Assembly (NCBI RefSeq): GCF_000966975.1
Contig: NZ_JZWV01000014.1
Coordinates: 1 to 45,270, forward strand
Direction of reading: 5' to 3'
DNA length: 45,270 bases
Source of the DNA: Streptomyces katrae
GTDB lineage: Bacteria; Actinomycetota; Actinomycetes; Streptomycetales; Streptomycetaceae
Below the pieces are notes generated by a model that saw only the letters and a list, made by a program, of their open reading frames with translations, did no database searches and had not been told where the DNA came from. This document shows positions 1 through 7,605 of the stretch, one piece after another (the first letter of the stretch is position 1; each line of letters opens with the position of its first letter). Made by a program: the position numbers and the translations under genes.

Positions 1-156
1 GTCGTAGTCGTAGGCGTCCTGGACGTAGGGGTCGTGGTCCGGTGCGGGCGCGGGCGGCGGAACCTGCCCGGGCACCGGAGTGCCGGGGGCAGTGCCCTGG
101 GAGGGCCCAGGCCCGCCGGCGCCCTGCGCGCGGTCACCGTCGTACGGCGCGTTCAT
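1..156 (-). CDS. murJ: MurJ/MviN lipid II flippase, N-terminal fragment
   Basis: Only the first 52 codons lie in the window; the gene runs off the left edge. The start is the ATG at 156, preceded by a good GGTGGGG ribosome binding site. The visible part is a disordered Pro/Gly-rich cytoplasmic tail (begins MNAPYDGDRAQG, then many PAPAP-type residues, ending in a DPYVQDAYDYD run). Streptomyces MurJ proteins carry this kind of long acidic Tyr/Asp/Pro tail before the first membrane helix. The family flips lipid II across the cytoplasmic membrane. The assignment rests on this tail and on position next to the DUF6049-type gene and cca; no membrane segment is visible here, so the call is inference supported by gene order. 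Confidence 0.6.
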   Translation of the reverse strand, partial: MNAPYDGDRAQGAGGPGPSQGTAPGTPVPGQVPPPAPAPDHDPYVQDAYDYD

Positions 157-204
157 CGCAACCCCACCTCATCGTCCCCAGGCCCCGACCGGCCACGGCA
201 TCGC

Positions 205-2463
205 TCAACGGTCCACTGTCTCACCCGTTCCGGACCCCTCTGTGCTTTGCGGTCCGGTGTCCGTGGTCTCGTCACTCGGCTGCGTGCTCTCCTCGGCGGC
301 CGCCCGCGCGGCGACGCGCTTGCGGCTGGCGTACATCTTGATGCCCGCCAGGACCAGGAGGAGCACACCGCCGGCGATGACGAGCATGACGGTGGGGGTG
401 ATCTCGGTGGCCTCGACCGTGAACTTGCGTTCCTTGCCGTACGGCACGCCGTCCTTGGTGAAGAGGCGTGCGGTGACCTGGACCGGACCACTCGCGGTGG
501 CATTGGCGGTGAACTTTACCGTCTGGCTGTGGCCGCCCTGAACGGTGACTTCCTGTTCCGATTCGCTGAACATCAGGCGGGTCGGATTGTCGGACTTCAC
601 CCTCAGCACCAGGTTGTGCACGTCCTGGACGAGGCTGTTCTGGACGCTGACCGGGATCGTCGCGCTATGTCCGGACAAGGTGGCGTCCGACTTGGGGACG
701 ACCTTGACCTTGTCGGTCAGTCCGACCAGGTAGGACTGGACCTCGTCGCGGTAGCGGTCGGCCTCCTCGGGGCGGCCGCGCCAGGAGGTGGACATCTCCC
801 GGTTGATGGTGTTGCCGAAGGGGATCTCGACCCGGTCCGGCGCCGTGAGGATGACCTTGAAGTGGTCGAGGGTGTTCTGGGTGGTGCGGATCTTCTCGAA
901 CGCCGACACCGGGAGCTCCTGCTTGCTCAGGGCTTCCGGGTACTGGCCGGCACCGGGGACCTGGGTCGCGGCGCCGGGGTCGGGCTTGGCCGCGGCCGCC
1001 GCCTCCAGGTCGGAGGGCTGGCTCCAGCGGGCCGCCTGGAGCCCCCGCAGGGCGAGGGCCATCGAGTCCGCCTGGCTGGCGGAGGGCCGGCGCTGGGGCG
1101 CGACCACGTAGCTGCGCGGCTCGTCGCCGCCCTGGAGGTTGAGGGCCAGGCTGTGGGCGAGGAACCGCTGCACGGCGAGCGTGGAGTTCCCGGCGCTGGC
1201 CATGTCGCCCTCGAAGGCGGTGGACAGGGAGGCGTCGGCGACCACGGCGGTGGTGCCCGCGCCGATCGGACGGGCGGCGCTGGGGGTGTAGCCGAGGGCG
1301 CCGGTCTCCTGGAGGCTGTCGCTGCGGGTCAGCACGTTGTGGGCGCCGGCAGAGGTCGCGACGTTCACGATGGACGGGTCGATCGCGCCGTCCACGGGCC
1401 AGGAGAAGGCGGTGGAGGCGTTGACGTGCAGCACCGTCTCCACAGCCTGCTTGGCCTTGTCCGTGGCGGGCCGCAGCTGGCCCAGGGTGCCGGAGACGTC
1501 CTTGCCGTGGTGGGCGAGGGAGGCGATGTCGGGGTCGGCGAACGGCAGGGCGACGACCTTCTTGCCCTGTACGGCGTTCTCCAGGGAGCTCAGCCACTGC
1601 TCGGCCACGGCCTTGTTCCGGCCCTGGACGGGCTTTCCGTCCGGGTCGGGGCTGCGCACCCGGTATCCCTTGGTCATGGCGTCGACGGTGGCGAGCAGGT
1701 CGGGGTCGATGACCCAGGTGACGGGGAGGTCCTTGCCGAGCGAGACCATCCGCTCCAGGCGGCCGCCCGGGCGCAGCTCCTCGGCGAGGGAGTCGTCCAT
1801 GAAGACCGGGGTCTGGACCTCGTCCGAGCCGGTCTCGGCGGTGAGGCGGGTCGTGGAGATCAGCGGCCACACATAGGTGAGGGAGGACCGCTTGGCGGCC
1901 GGGTCCGGCTGCCAGGGCAGGAAGGTCCGCTGGATGCCGAGCACCTGCTCGGACGGGCGGCTGTCGGTCTTCCCGGAGACGGAGACGCCCAGCTGGTAGA
2001 CGCCGTCGGCGCCCAGGTCGAGCTTGTTGACCGGCACCTTGATCGTGAAGGGCTGGCCCACCTTCGAGGGGAGGGTGTCGATCTTCGCGGCGAAGGCCTG
2101 GTCGATCTCCCCGGGGTCCACCCCGGGCCGGAAGCCCTTGCGGTCCGCCACCTCGTCGATGGCCGACCGGTCGCCCACCATGGGGCCGACCCGCAGCCCG
2201 ACGTGGGCTCCCTTGATCGTCTCGCGGCCGTTGTTGACCACGGTCCCCTGGATGGTCAGCGTGTCGGTCTTGACCGGGGCGCTGGGCGAGACCTCCGTCA
2301 GCTGGACGTCGACGGGGGACTCGGCGGCCTGCGCCACGGGGGCGGGAGCGTAGATGAGGGCGGCCAGCACCGGCGTTCCGCTCAGCAGGACGACCGCCCG
2401 CCGTAGCCATCGGCGCCGGGCAGGGGCGGAGGTCGCCCCTTGGATTTCTGCCGCCTCGGCCAC
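205..2463 (-). CDS. Secreted, membrane-anchored DUF6049-type protein
   Basis: A protein of about 752 residues with an N-terminal signal sequence (RRRWLRRAVVLLSG followed by a hydrophobic stretch and an AQAAES cleavage-like site near residue 46). A large extracellular part follows, then one C-terminal membrane helix (about residues 695-715, VMLVIAGGVLLLVLAG) and a short basic/acidic cytoplasmic tail. No catalytic motif is recognised. Streptomyces keep such a protein between murJ and cca, and it is usually labelled DUF6049 or 'secreted protein'; a cell-envelope role is inferred only from the neighbour murJ. I chose the GTG at 2463 because a GGTGA motif sits just upstream and the residues before it look non-coding; an upstream in-frame start at 2559 would add 32 residues. 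Confidence 0.8.
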   Translation of the reverse strand: MAEAAEIQGATSAPARRRWLRRAVVLLSGTPVLAALIYAPAPVAQAAESPVDVQLTEVSPSAPVKTDTLTIQGTVVNNGRETIKGAHVGLRVGPMVGDRSAIDEVADRKGFRPGVDPGEIDQAFAAKIDTLPSKVGQPFTIKVPVNKLDLGADGVYQLGVSVSGKTDSRPSEQVLGIQRTFLPWQPDPAAKRSSLTYVWPLISTTRLTAETGSDEVQTPVFMDDSLAEELRPGGRLERMVSLGKDLPVTWVIDPDLLATVDAMTKGYRVRSPDPDGKPVQGRNKAVAEQWLSSLENAVQGKKVVALPFADPDIASLAHHGKDVSGTLGQLRPATDKAKQAVETVLHVNASTAFSWPVDGAIDPSIVNVATSAGAHNVLTRSDSLQETGALGYTPSAARPIGAGTTAVVADASLSTAFEGDMASAGNSTLAVQRFLAHSLALNLQGGDEPRSYVVAPQRRPSASQADSMALALRGLQAARWSQPSDLEAAAAAKPDPGAATQVPGAGQYPEALSKQELPVSAFEKIRTTQNTLDHFKVILTAPDRVEIPFGNTINREMSTSWRGRPEEADRYRDEVQSYLVGLTDKVKVVPKSDATLSGHSATIPVSVQNSLVQDVHNLVLRVKSDNPTRLMFSESEQEVTVQGGHSQTVKFTANATASGPVQVTARLFTKDGVPYGKERKFTVEATEITPTVMLVIAGGVLLLVLAGIKMYASRKRVAARAAAEESTQPSDETTDTGPQSTEGSGTGETVDR

Positions 2464-2672
2464 GCGCTCACCAGTCCCTCGAAGTGTCAGTGGTCGTCGG
2501 TTCTGCGTCCACGCATGGTAACGAGACGCGCTGTGCGCGAGTGCCGCGCCTTGCTCCACAAGATCCGTTCCCGGCCGGTTCCGGTTCCCGGGCCCGGGGA
2601 CGGGGCCGTGCCGTGCTCCGCCGGGCGAAACGGGGCGGCCCCGGCCGGGCGGGCCACGTACCCTTTTCTGTT
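2464..2672. other. Divergent intergenic region between the DUF6049-type gene and cca
   Basis: About 209 bp separating two divergent genes. It must hold promoters for both. The stretch just before the cca GTG (about 2655-2672) is locally T-rich and has no ribosome binding site, so cca may be leaderless or start further downstream. I see no strong palindrome or RNA gene here. Confidence 0.4.
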
Positions 2673-4148
2673 GTGCCGAACGCCAATGAAGACAACCCCA
2701 GTGCCCTGAGTCAGGTGCAGCGCCGCGCGGTCAGTGAACTGCTGCGGGTCGCGCCCGTCGCCGACGAGCTCGGCCGCCGGTTCCAGGAGGCGGGCTTCCG
2801 CCTCGCCCTGGTCGGCGGGTCCGTACGCGACGCGCTGCTCGGGCGTCTCGGCAACGACCTCGACTTCACCACCGACGCGCGTCCCCAGGACGTTTTGAAG
2901 ATCATCCGGCCGTGGGCCGACTCGGTGTGGGACGTCGGCATCGCCTTCGGCACCGTCGGCGCCCAGAAGGCGGCCCGCGTCGGAGACGCTGTCCGGAACT
3001 TCCAGATCGAGGTGACGACGTACCGCTCCGAGGCCTACGACCGTACCTCCCGCAAGCCCGAGGTCTCCTACGGTGACTCGATCGAGGAGGACCTGGTCCG
3101 TCGCGACTTCACCGTGAACGCCATGGCCCTGGCCCTGCCGGAGCAGGAGTTCGTCGACCCGCACGGCGGTCTGGAGGACCTGGCCGCCGGCGTGCTGCGG
3201 ACGCCCGGCACCCCGCAGGACTCCTTCTCCGACGACCCGCTGCGGATGCTGCGGGCGGCCCGGTTCGCCGCCCAGCTGGACTTCGAGGTCGCTCCCGAGG
3301 TCGTGGCGGCGATGAAGGCGATGGCCGACCGGATCGAGATCGTCTCGGCGGAGCGGGTACAGGCCGAGCTGAACAAGCTGCTGCTCTCCGCCCACCCGCG
3401 CAAGGGCCTGGCGCTCCTGGTGGACACGGGTCTCGCCGACCGTTTCCTGCCCGAGCTGCCCGCGCTGCGGCTGGAGAGTGACGAGCACCACCGGCACAAG
3501 GACGTCTACGACCACTCGCTGATCGTCCTGGAGCAGGCCATCGCGCTGGAGGAGGACGGTCCGGACCTGGTGCTGCGGCTCGCGGCCCTGCTGCACGACA
3601 TCGGCAAGCCCCGCACGCGCCGCTTCGAGAGCGACGGACGTGTCTCCTTCCACCACCACGAGGTGGTGGGCGCGAAGATGACCAAGAAGCGCATGACGGC
3701 GCTGAAGTACTCGAACGACATGGTCAAGGACGTGTCCCGGCTGGTGGAGCTGCACCTGCGCTTCCACGGCTACGGGGACGGCGAGTGGACGGACTCGGCG
3801 GTGCGGCGCTACGTCCGCGACGCGGGGCCGCTCCTGGAACGGCTGCACAAGCTGACCCGGTCCGACTGCACCACCCGCAACAAGCGCAAGGCCAACGCGC
3901 TGTCCCGGACCTATGACGGCCTGGAGGAGCGCATCGCGCAGCTCCAGGAGCAGGAGGAGCTGGACGCGATCCGCCCCGACCTGAACGGCAACGAGATCCA
4001 GCAGATCCTGGAGATCGGGCCGGGGCCGGCGGTGGGCAAGGCCTACGCCTTCCTGCTGGACCTGAGGCTGGAGAACGGCCCGATGGAGCACGAGGCGGCG
4101 GTCGCGGCCCTCAAGCAGTGGTGGGCCGAGCAGGCTCCCCAGGCGTGA
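2673..4148 (+). CDS. cca: CCA tRNA nucleotidyltransferase
   Basis: About 491 residues; adds or repairs the 3' CCA end of tRNAs using CTP and ATP. The class II nucleotidyltransferase core is clear: LVGGSVRDALLG (about 46-57) followed by the metal-binding DLD (Asp62 and Asp64). The RRDFTVNAMA and DPLRMLRAARFAAQL motifs of the family follow. A C-terminal HD domain is present (LLHDIGKPRTR, His308-Asp309), as in actinobacterial enzymes. The start is the GTG at 2673 (VPNANEDN...), the usual N terminus in Streptomyces. No ribosome binding site precedes it, and a T-rich promoter-like tract does, so leaderless translation is possible. The gene converges on the MFS gene, with a parS palindrome between them. 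Confidence 0.95.
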   Translation: MPNANEDNPSALSQVQRRAVSELLRVAPVADELGRRFQEAGFRLALVGGSVRDALLGRLGNDLDFTTDARPQDVLKIIRPWADSVWDVGIAFGTVGAQKAARVGDAVRNFQIEVTTYRSEAYDRTSRKPEVSYGDSIEEDLVRRDFTVNAMALALPEQEFVDPHGGLEDLAAGVLRTPGTPQDSFSDDPLRMLRAARFAAQLDFEVAPEVVAAMKAMADRIEIVSAERVQAELNKLLLSAHPRKGLALLVDTGLADRFLPELPALRLESDEHHRHKDVYDHSLIVLEQAIALEEDGPDLVLRLAALLHDIGKPRTRRFESDGRVSFHHHEVVGAKMTKKRMTALKYSNDMVKDVSRLVELHLRFHGYGDGEWTDSAVRRYVRDAGPLLERLHKLTRSDCTTRNKRKANALSRTYDGLEERIAQLQEQEELDAIRPDLNGNEIQQILEIGPGPAVGKAYAFLLDLRLENGPMEHEAAVAALKQWWAEQAPQA

Positions 4149-4171
4149 CGGGGGCCGCCGCGGCCGGGGGC

Positions 4172-4217
4172 AGCCACCGTTTCACGTGAAACGGTGGCTA
4201 TGTTTCACGTGAAACAT
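4172..4217. promoter_or_regulatory. parS: Double parS site (ParB binding), nested in palindromes
   Basis: Two exact copies of GTTTCACGTGAAAC, the Streptomyces parS sequence, lie at 4179-4192 and 4202-4215. The first is the centre of a perfect 28-bp palindrome (4172-4199). The second is the centre of an 18-bp palindrome (4200-4217). The first lies between the stop codons of cca and the MFS gene; the second is inside the last codons of the MFS gene. ParB binding here would help origin segregation. The 28-bp palindrome could also fold in RNA and act as a bidirectional terminator (inference). Confidence 0.95.
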
Positions 4218-5481
4218 CGACCGGGCCGCGCCGTCGGCGCAGGAACACCGCCGTGGCGGCGTAGATCGCGGCCGTGGCCAGGAGCAGGGCCACGGACCGG
4301 CCGTCGGCGGGGAGCATCAGCGAGGACACGGCGGCCGCTCCGACAAAGGCCACGTTGAACAGCACGTCGTAGACGGAGAAGACCCGGCCCCGGTAGTCGT
4401 CGTCCACCCGGGACTGAACCACCGTGTCGGTGGAGATCTTGGCCCCCTGTGTGGCGACGCCCAGGGCGAAGGCGGCGACGAGCATCGGCCCGGGCTCGAA
4501 GAAGAGCCCGAGTGCCGGTACGAGGAGGGCCGACCCGGCAGCGCAGGCGGTGATCCAGCCCAGCGGGCCGAGCCGGCCCACCAGCCAGGGGGTCACCACG
4601 GCGGCCGCGAAGAACCCCGCCCCGGAGACCCCGACGGCGATCCCCAGCAGGGCCAGGCCGTCCGCCTCGTTGTCCGTCCACGCGTAGCGGCAGAGCATCA
4701 GCAGCATCACGGTCAGGGCCCCGTAAGCGAAGCGCATCAGGGTCATGGCGGTGAGGGCCCGGGCCGCCTCCCGCCGGCCGGCCAGGTGCCGCAGCCCCTC
4801 GGCCATGCCCCGGACGGTGAGGACGACCCCCTCGGCGACCGACGGGCGCATCCGGCCGGGAGGGTGGTCGGGCCCCAGGAGGCCGACGGCCAGCCGCAGC
4901 GCCACCAGTCCCGCGCACAGGTACAGTCCGGCGCCGACCAGGACGACGAGGGCGTTGGATCCCGAGGCGAGGATCCGGACGAGGAAGGCCAGGCCGCCGC
5001 CGGCGACCGCCGCGAGCGTCCCGGCGGTGGGCGAGAGGGCGTTGGCGGTGACCAGCTCATCGGCTTCGACGACATGCGGGAGGGCGGCCGCGAGCCCGGC
5101 GAGGACGAACCGGTTGACGGCGGTCACGGACAGGGCCGAGACGTAGAAGAGCCAGTCGGGGACGTGCGCGACGATCAGTACGGCGGTGACGCAGGCGAGG
5201 AGCGCCCGCAGGAGGTTGCCGTAGAGGAAGACCTGCCGGCGGCGCCACCGGTCGAGCAGGACTCCGGCGAAGGGGCCGATGGCGGAGTAGGGCAGCAGGA
5301 GCACGGCCATCGCGGAGGCGATGGCGGCGGGTGAGGTCTGCTTCTCCGGGGAGAAGACCACGAAGGTGGCGAGGGCGACCTGGTACGTCCCGTCGGCCGC
5401 CTGGCACAACAGCCGTACGGCGAGCAGGTTGCGGAAGTCCCTCCGGCGCAGGAGCACCCGCAGATCACGTACGACAGGCAT
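4198..5481 (-). CDS. MFS transporter
   Basis: About 427 residues with roughly ten to twelve hydrophobic segments, the layout of a major facilitator superfamily exporter. The cytoplasmic loop between helices 2 and 3 carries the MFS motif-A-like FAGVLLDRWRRRQVFLYGN (about 70-88). Substrate unknown. I chose the ATG at 5481 (MPVVRDLRVLLRRRDFRNLL), since the family begins just before this RRRDFRNLL motif; the frame stays open further upstream but reads through the terminator of ino1. The protein ends ...PVDVSRET, and the last five residues VSRET are encoded by a parS site, so the C-terminal tail is shaped by a DNA-binding constraint. It is co-directional with ino1 but separated from it by a strong terminator. 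Confidence 0.85.
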   Translation of the reverse strand: MPVVRDLRVLLRRRDFRNLLAVRLLCQAADGTYQVALATFVVFSPEKQTSPAAIASAMAVLLLPYSAIGPFAGVLLDRWRRRQVFLYGNLLRALLACVTAVLIVAHVPDWLFYVSALSVTAVNRFVLAGLAAALPHVVEADELVTANALSPTAGTLAAVAGGGLAFLVRILASGSNALVVLVGAGLYLCAGLVALRLAVGLLGPDHPPGRMRPSVAEGVVLTVRGMAEGLRHLAGRREAARALTAMTLMRFAYGALTVMLLMLCRYAWTDNEADGLALLGIAVGVSGAGFFAAAVVTPWLVGRLGPLGWITACAAGSALLVPALGLFFEPGPMLVAAFALGVATQGAKISTDTVVQSRVDDDYRGRVFSVYDVLFNVAFVGAAAVSSLMLPADGRSVALLLATAAIYAATAVFLRRRRGPVDVSRET

Positions 5482-5500
5482 GTGGGCAAGGGTCACATAC

Positions 5501-5539
5501 ACCGAGGGTCTCCGGACACATAGTCCGGAGACCCTCGGT
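5501..5539 (-). terminator. Rho-independent-like hairpin after ino1
   Basis: A perfect 17-bp stem (5501-5517 with 5523-5539) with a 5-nt loop (acata), directly downstream of the ino1 stop at 5598 on the same strand. There is no strong U tract, as is common in Streptomyces terminators. It separates ino1 from the MFS gene. Confidence 0.85.
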
Positions 5540-5597
5540 GGAAGAAGCGTCGAAGCGCAGGTGTCCCGGGGGACCCTGGACCCGACCGGCGCCGTGA

Positions 5598-6680
5598 CTA
5601 GCGCTCGACCTCGCCCTTGATGAACTTCTCGACGTTGGCCAGGGCCTCGTCGTCGAAGTACTGGACCGGCGGGGACTTCATGAAGTAGCTGGAGGCCGAC
5701 AGGATCGGGCCGCCGATGCCGCGGTCCTTGGCGATCTTCGCGGCGCGCAGGGCGTCGATGATGACACCGGCGGAGTTCGGGGAGTCCCACACCTCGAGCT
5801 TGTACTCGAGGTTCAGCGGGACGTCGCCGAAGGCACGGCCCTCGAGGCGGACGTAGGCCCACTTGCGGTCGTCGAGCCACGCGACGTAGTCGGACGGGCC
5901 GATGTGGACGTTCTTCTCGCCGAGCTCACGGTCGGGGATCTGCGAGGTGACGGCCTGCGTCTTGGAGATCTTCTTCGACTCGAGGCGGTCGCGCTCGAGC
6001 ATGTTCTTGAAGTCCATGTTGCCGCCGACGTTGAGCTGCATGGTGCGCTCGAGGCGGACGCCGCGGTCCTCGAAGAGCTTCGCCATCACGCGGTGCGTGA
6101 TGGTCGCGCCGACCTGGGACTTGATGTCGTCACCGACGATCGGGACACCGGCCTCGGTGAACTTGTCGGCCCACTCCTTGGTGCCGGCGATGAAGACCGG
6201 GAGGGCGTTGACGAAGGCGACCTTGGCGTCGATGGCGCACTGGGCGTAGAACTTCGCCGCGTCCTCGGAACCGACCGGGAGGTAGCAGACCAGAACGTCG
6301 ACCTGGCGGTCCTTGAGGATCTGGACCACGTCGACCGGAGCCTCGGAGGACTCCTCGATCGTCATGCGGTAGTACTTGCCGAGACCGTCGAGGGTGTGGC
6401 CGCGCTGGACCGTGACGCCCTTGTTCGGGACGTCGCAGATCTTGATGGTGTTGTTCTCGCTGGCGCCGATGGCGTCCGAGAGGTCCAGGCCGACCTTCTT
6501 GGCGTCGACGTCGAACGCGGCGACGAACTCGACGTCACCGACGTGGTAGTCGCCGAACTGGACGTGCATCAGACCCGGGACCTTGGTGGCCGGGTCGGCG
6601 TCCTTGTAGTACTCGACGCCCTGCACCAGCGAGGCGGCGCAGTTGCCCACGCCGACGATGGCTACGCGAACCGAACCCAT
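5598..6680 (-). CDS. ino1: Inositol-3-phosphate synthase
   Basis: 360 residues, the usual length for the actinobacterial enzyme. It converts glucose-6-phosphate to myo-inositol-phosphate using NAD+, feeding mycothiol and phosphatidylinositol synthesis. Visible motifs: an N-terminal NAD-binding loop [16 protein letters not shown] (about 5-20); [16 protein letters not shown]; the family core [28 protein letters not shown]; and [18 protein letters not shown] near the C terminus. The start ATG at 6680 follows a GGGAGC ribosome binding site. The padR gene lies 50 bp upstream on the same strand, so the two may be co-transcribed or PadR may regulate ino1 (inference from position). Confidence 0.95.
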   Translation of the reverse strand: MGSVRVAIVGVGNCAASLVQGVEYYKDADPATKVPGLMHVQFGDYHVGDVEFVAAFDVDAKKVGLDLSDAIGASENNTIKICDVPNKGVTVQRGHTLDGLGKYYRMTIEESSEAPVDVVQILKDRQVDVLVCYLPVGSEDAAKFYAQCAIDAKVAFVNALPVFIAGTKEWADKFTEAGVPIVGDDIKSQVGATITHRVMAKLFEDRGVRLERTMQLNVGGNMDFKNMLERDRLESKKISKTQAVTSQIPDRELGEKNVHIGPSDYVAWLDDRKWAYVRLEGRAFGDVPLNLEYKLEVWDSPNSAGVIIDALRAAKIAKDRGIGGPILSASSYFMKSPPVQYFDDEALANVEKFIKGEVER

Positions 6681-6730
6681 TCCGGTTGCTCCCTGTCTGT
6701 TCTCGGAACGAGGCCTGCGAGATGCAGGTC

Positions 6731-7333
6731 TCACTTTGCTGTTTCGTCGGGCGGACCGGGTCGTCTCTGGTCCCGTCCCGCCCTCTCGCTCTCGATGAGC
6801 TCGTTCAGCCAGCGCACTTCACGCTCGACGGATTCCATTCCGTGCCGCTGCAGCTCGAGCGTGTAGTCGTCCAGGCGCTCCCGTGTGCGGGCGAGCGAGG
6901 CGCGCATCTTCTCCAGCCGCTCCTCCAGCCGGCTGCGACGGCCCTCCAGCACCCGCATCCGCACGTCCCGTTCGGTCTGGCCGAAGAAGGCGAAGCGGGC
7001 GGCGAAGGACTCGTCCTCCCAGGTGTCGGGGCCGGTGTGGGAGAGGAGCTCTTCGAAGTGCTCCTTACCTGCTGCCGTCAACCGGTAGACGATCTTGGCG
7101 CGGCGCCCTGCGAGTGAAGCGGCGAGAGCGTCTTCCGGGGCGTTCCCCGGTTCTTCGATCAACCAGCCGTTGGCGACCAGCGTCTTGAGGCAGGGATAGA
7201 GAGTCCCGTAGCTGAACGCCCTGAATACCCCGAGCGAGGTGTTGAGCCGCTTGCGCAGCTCGTACCCGTGCATGGGGGATTCGCGAAGCAGGCCGAGGAC
7301 GGCGAACTCGAGGATGCCGGAGCGCCTGCTCAT
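6731..7333 (-). CDS. PadR-family transcriptional regulator
   Basis: 200 residues. The N-terminal winged helix-turn-helix is typical Pad[24 protein letters not shown] (about 8-30), then [18 protein letters not shown] and [20 protein letters not shown] (wing). A long, highly charged C-terminal coiled coil (about 120-200, [19 protein letters not shown]) serves dimerisation, so this is the longer PadR type with a C-terminal helical domain. The ATG at 7333 has a GAGAGGGG ribosome binding site. A perfect inverted repeat 40 bp upstream (7373-7391) is a likely self-operator. A PadR gene beside ino1 is conserved in Streptomyces as far as I recall; its ligand is unknown. Confidence 0.9.
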   Translation of the reverse strand: MSRRSGILEFAVLGLLRESPMHGYELRKRLNTSLGVFRAFSYGTLYPCLKTLVANGWLIEEPGNAPEDALAASLAGRRAKIVYRLTAAGKEHFEELLSHTGPDTWEDESFAARFAFFGQTERDVRMRVLEGRRSRLEERLEKMRASLARTRERLDDYTLELQRHGMESVEREVRWLNELIESERAGRDQRRPGPPDETAK

Positions 7334-7372
7334 CCGCCTGCCCCTCTCTGCCTCTGAGTTTATGCCGAGCTG

Positions 7373-7391
7373 ATGTATCGGCTCGATACAT
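7373..7391. promoter_or_regulatory. Candidate PadR operator
   Basis: Perfect inverted repeat ATGTATCG-gct-CGATACAT, located 40 bp upstream of padR. PadR proteins bind dyads with ATGT...ACAT ends, which this matches; the spacing between ATGT and ACAT (11 bp) is longer than the 8 bp of the classical site. Autoregulation is the simplest reading. Confidence 0.6.
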
Positions 7392-7435
7392 CCAGACCAT
7401 AGATCGGGCCGCTTCCGGCGACAAGCCAAGACATG

Positions 7436-7449
7436 GTGACCGGTGTCAC
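7436..7449. promoter_or_regulatory. Candidate Crp-type site
   Basis: GTGACCGGTGTCAC fits the degenerate Streptomyces Crp pattern GTG(N)6GNCAC and is a dyad. It lies between the divergent padR and PBP genes, about 157 bp upstream of the PBP start. Such short patterns occur by chance in GC-rich DNA, so the call is tentative. Confidence 0.35.
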
Positions 7450-7605
7450 ATCACCAATTCGTACGACGCAAGTTGCCTGATTTGGGGTGAACTTCGGCAC
7501 TGATTGGGTTTTGGTCGTGCGTAGGCTGTGCTGCAGGACCACCGGGGGGAACCGGAATCACCTGCCGCTTCCAGGCCACTCGCCTGCCCGAGGAGTAGTC
7601 GTTCG

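Noticed and set aside
34..2406. A long plus-strand open frame opposite the DUF6049-type gene
   Set aside because: The minus-strand protein has a signal peptide and membrane anchor, while the plus-strand frame is Gly/Val/Asp-rich noise typical of antisense reading.
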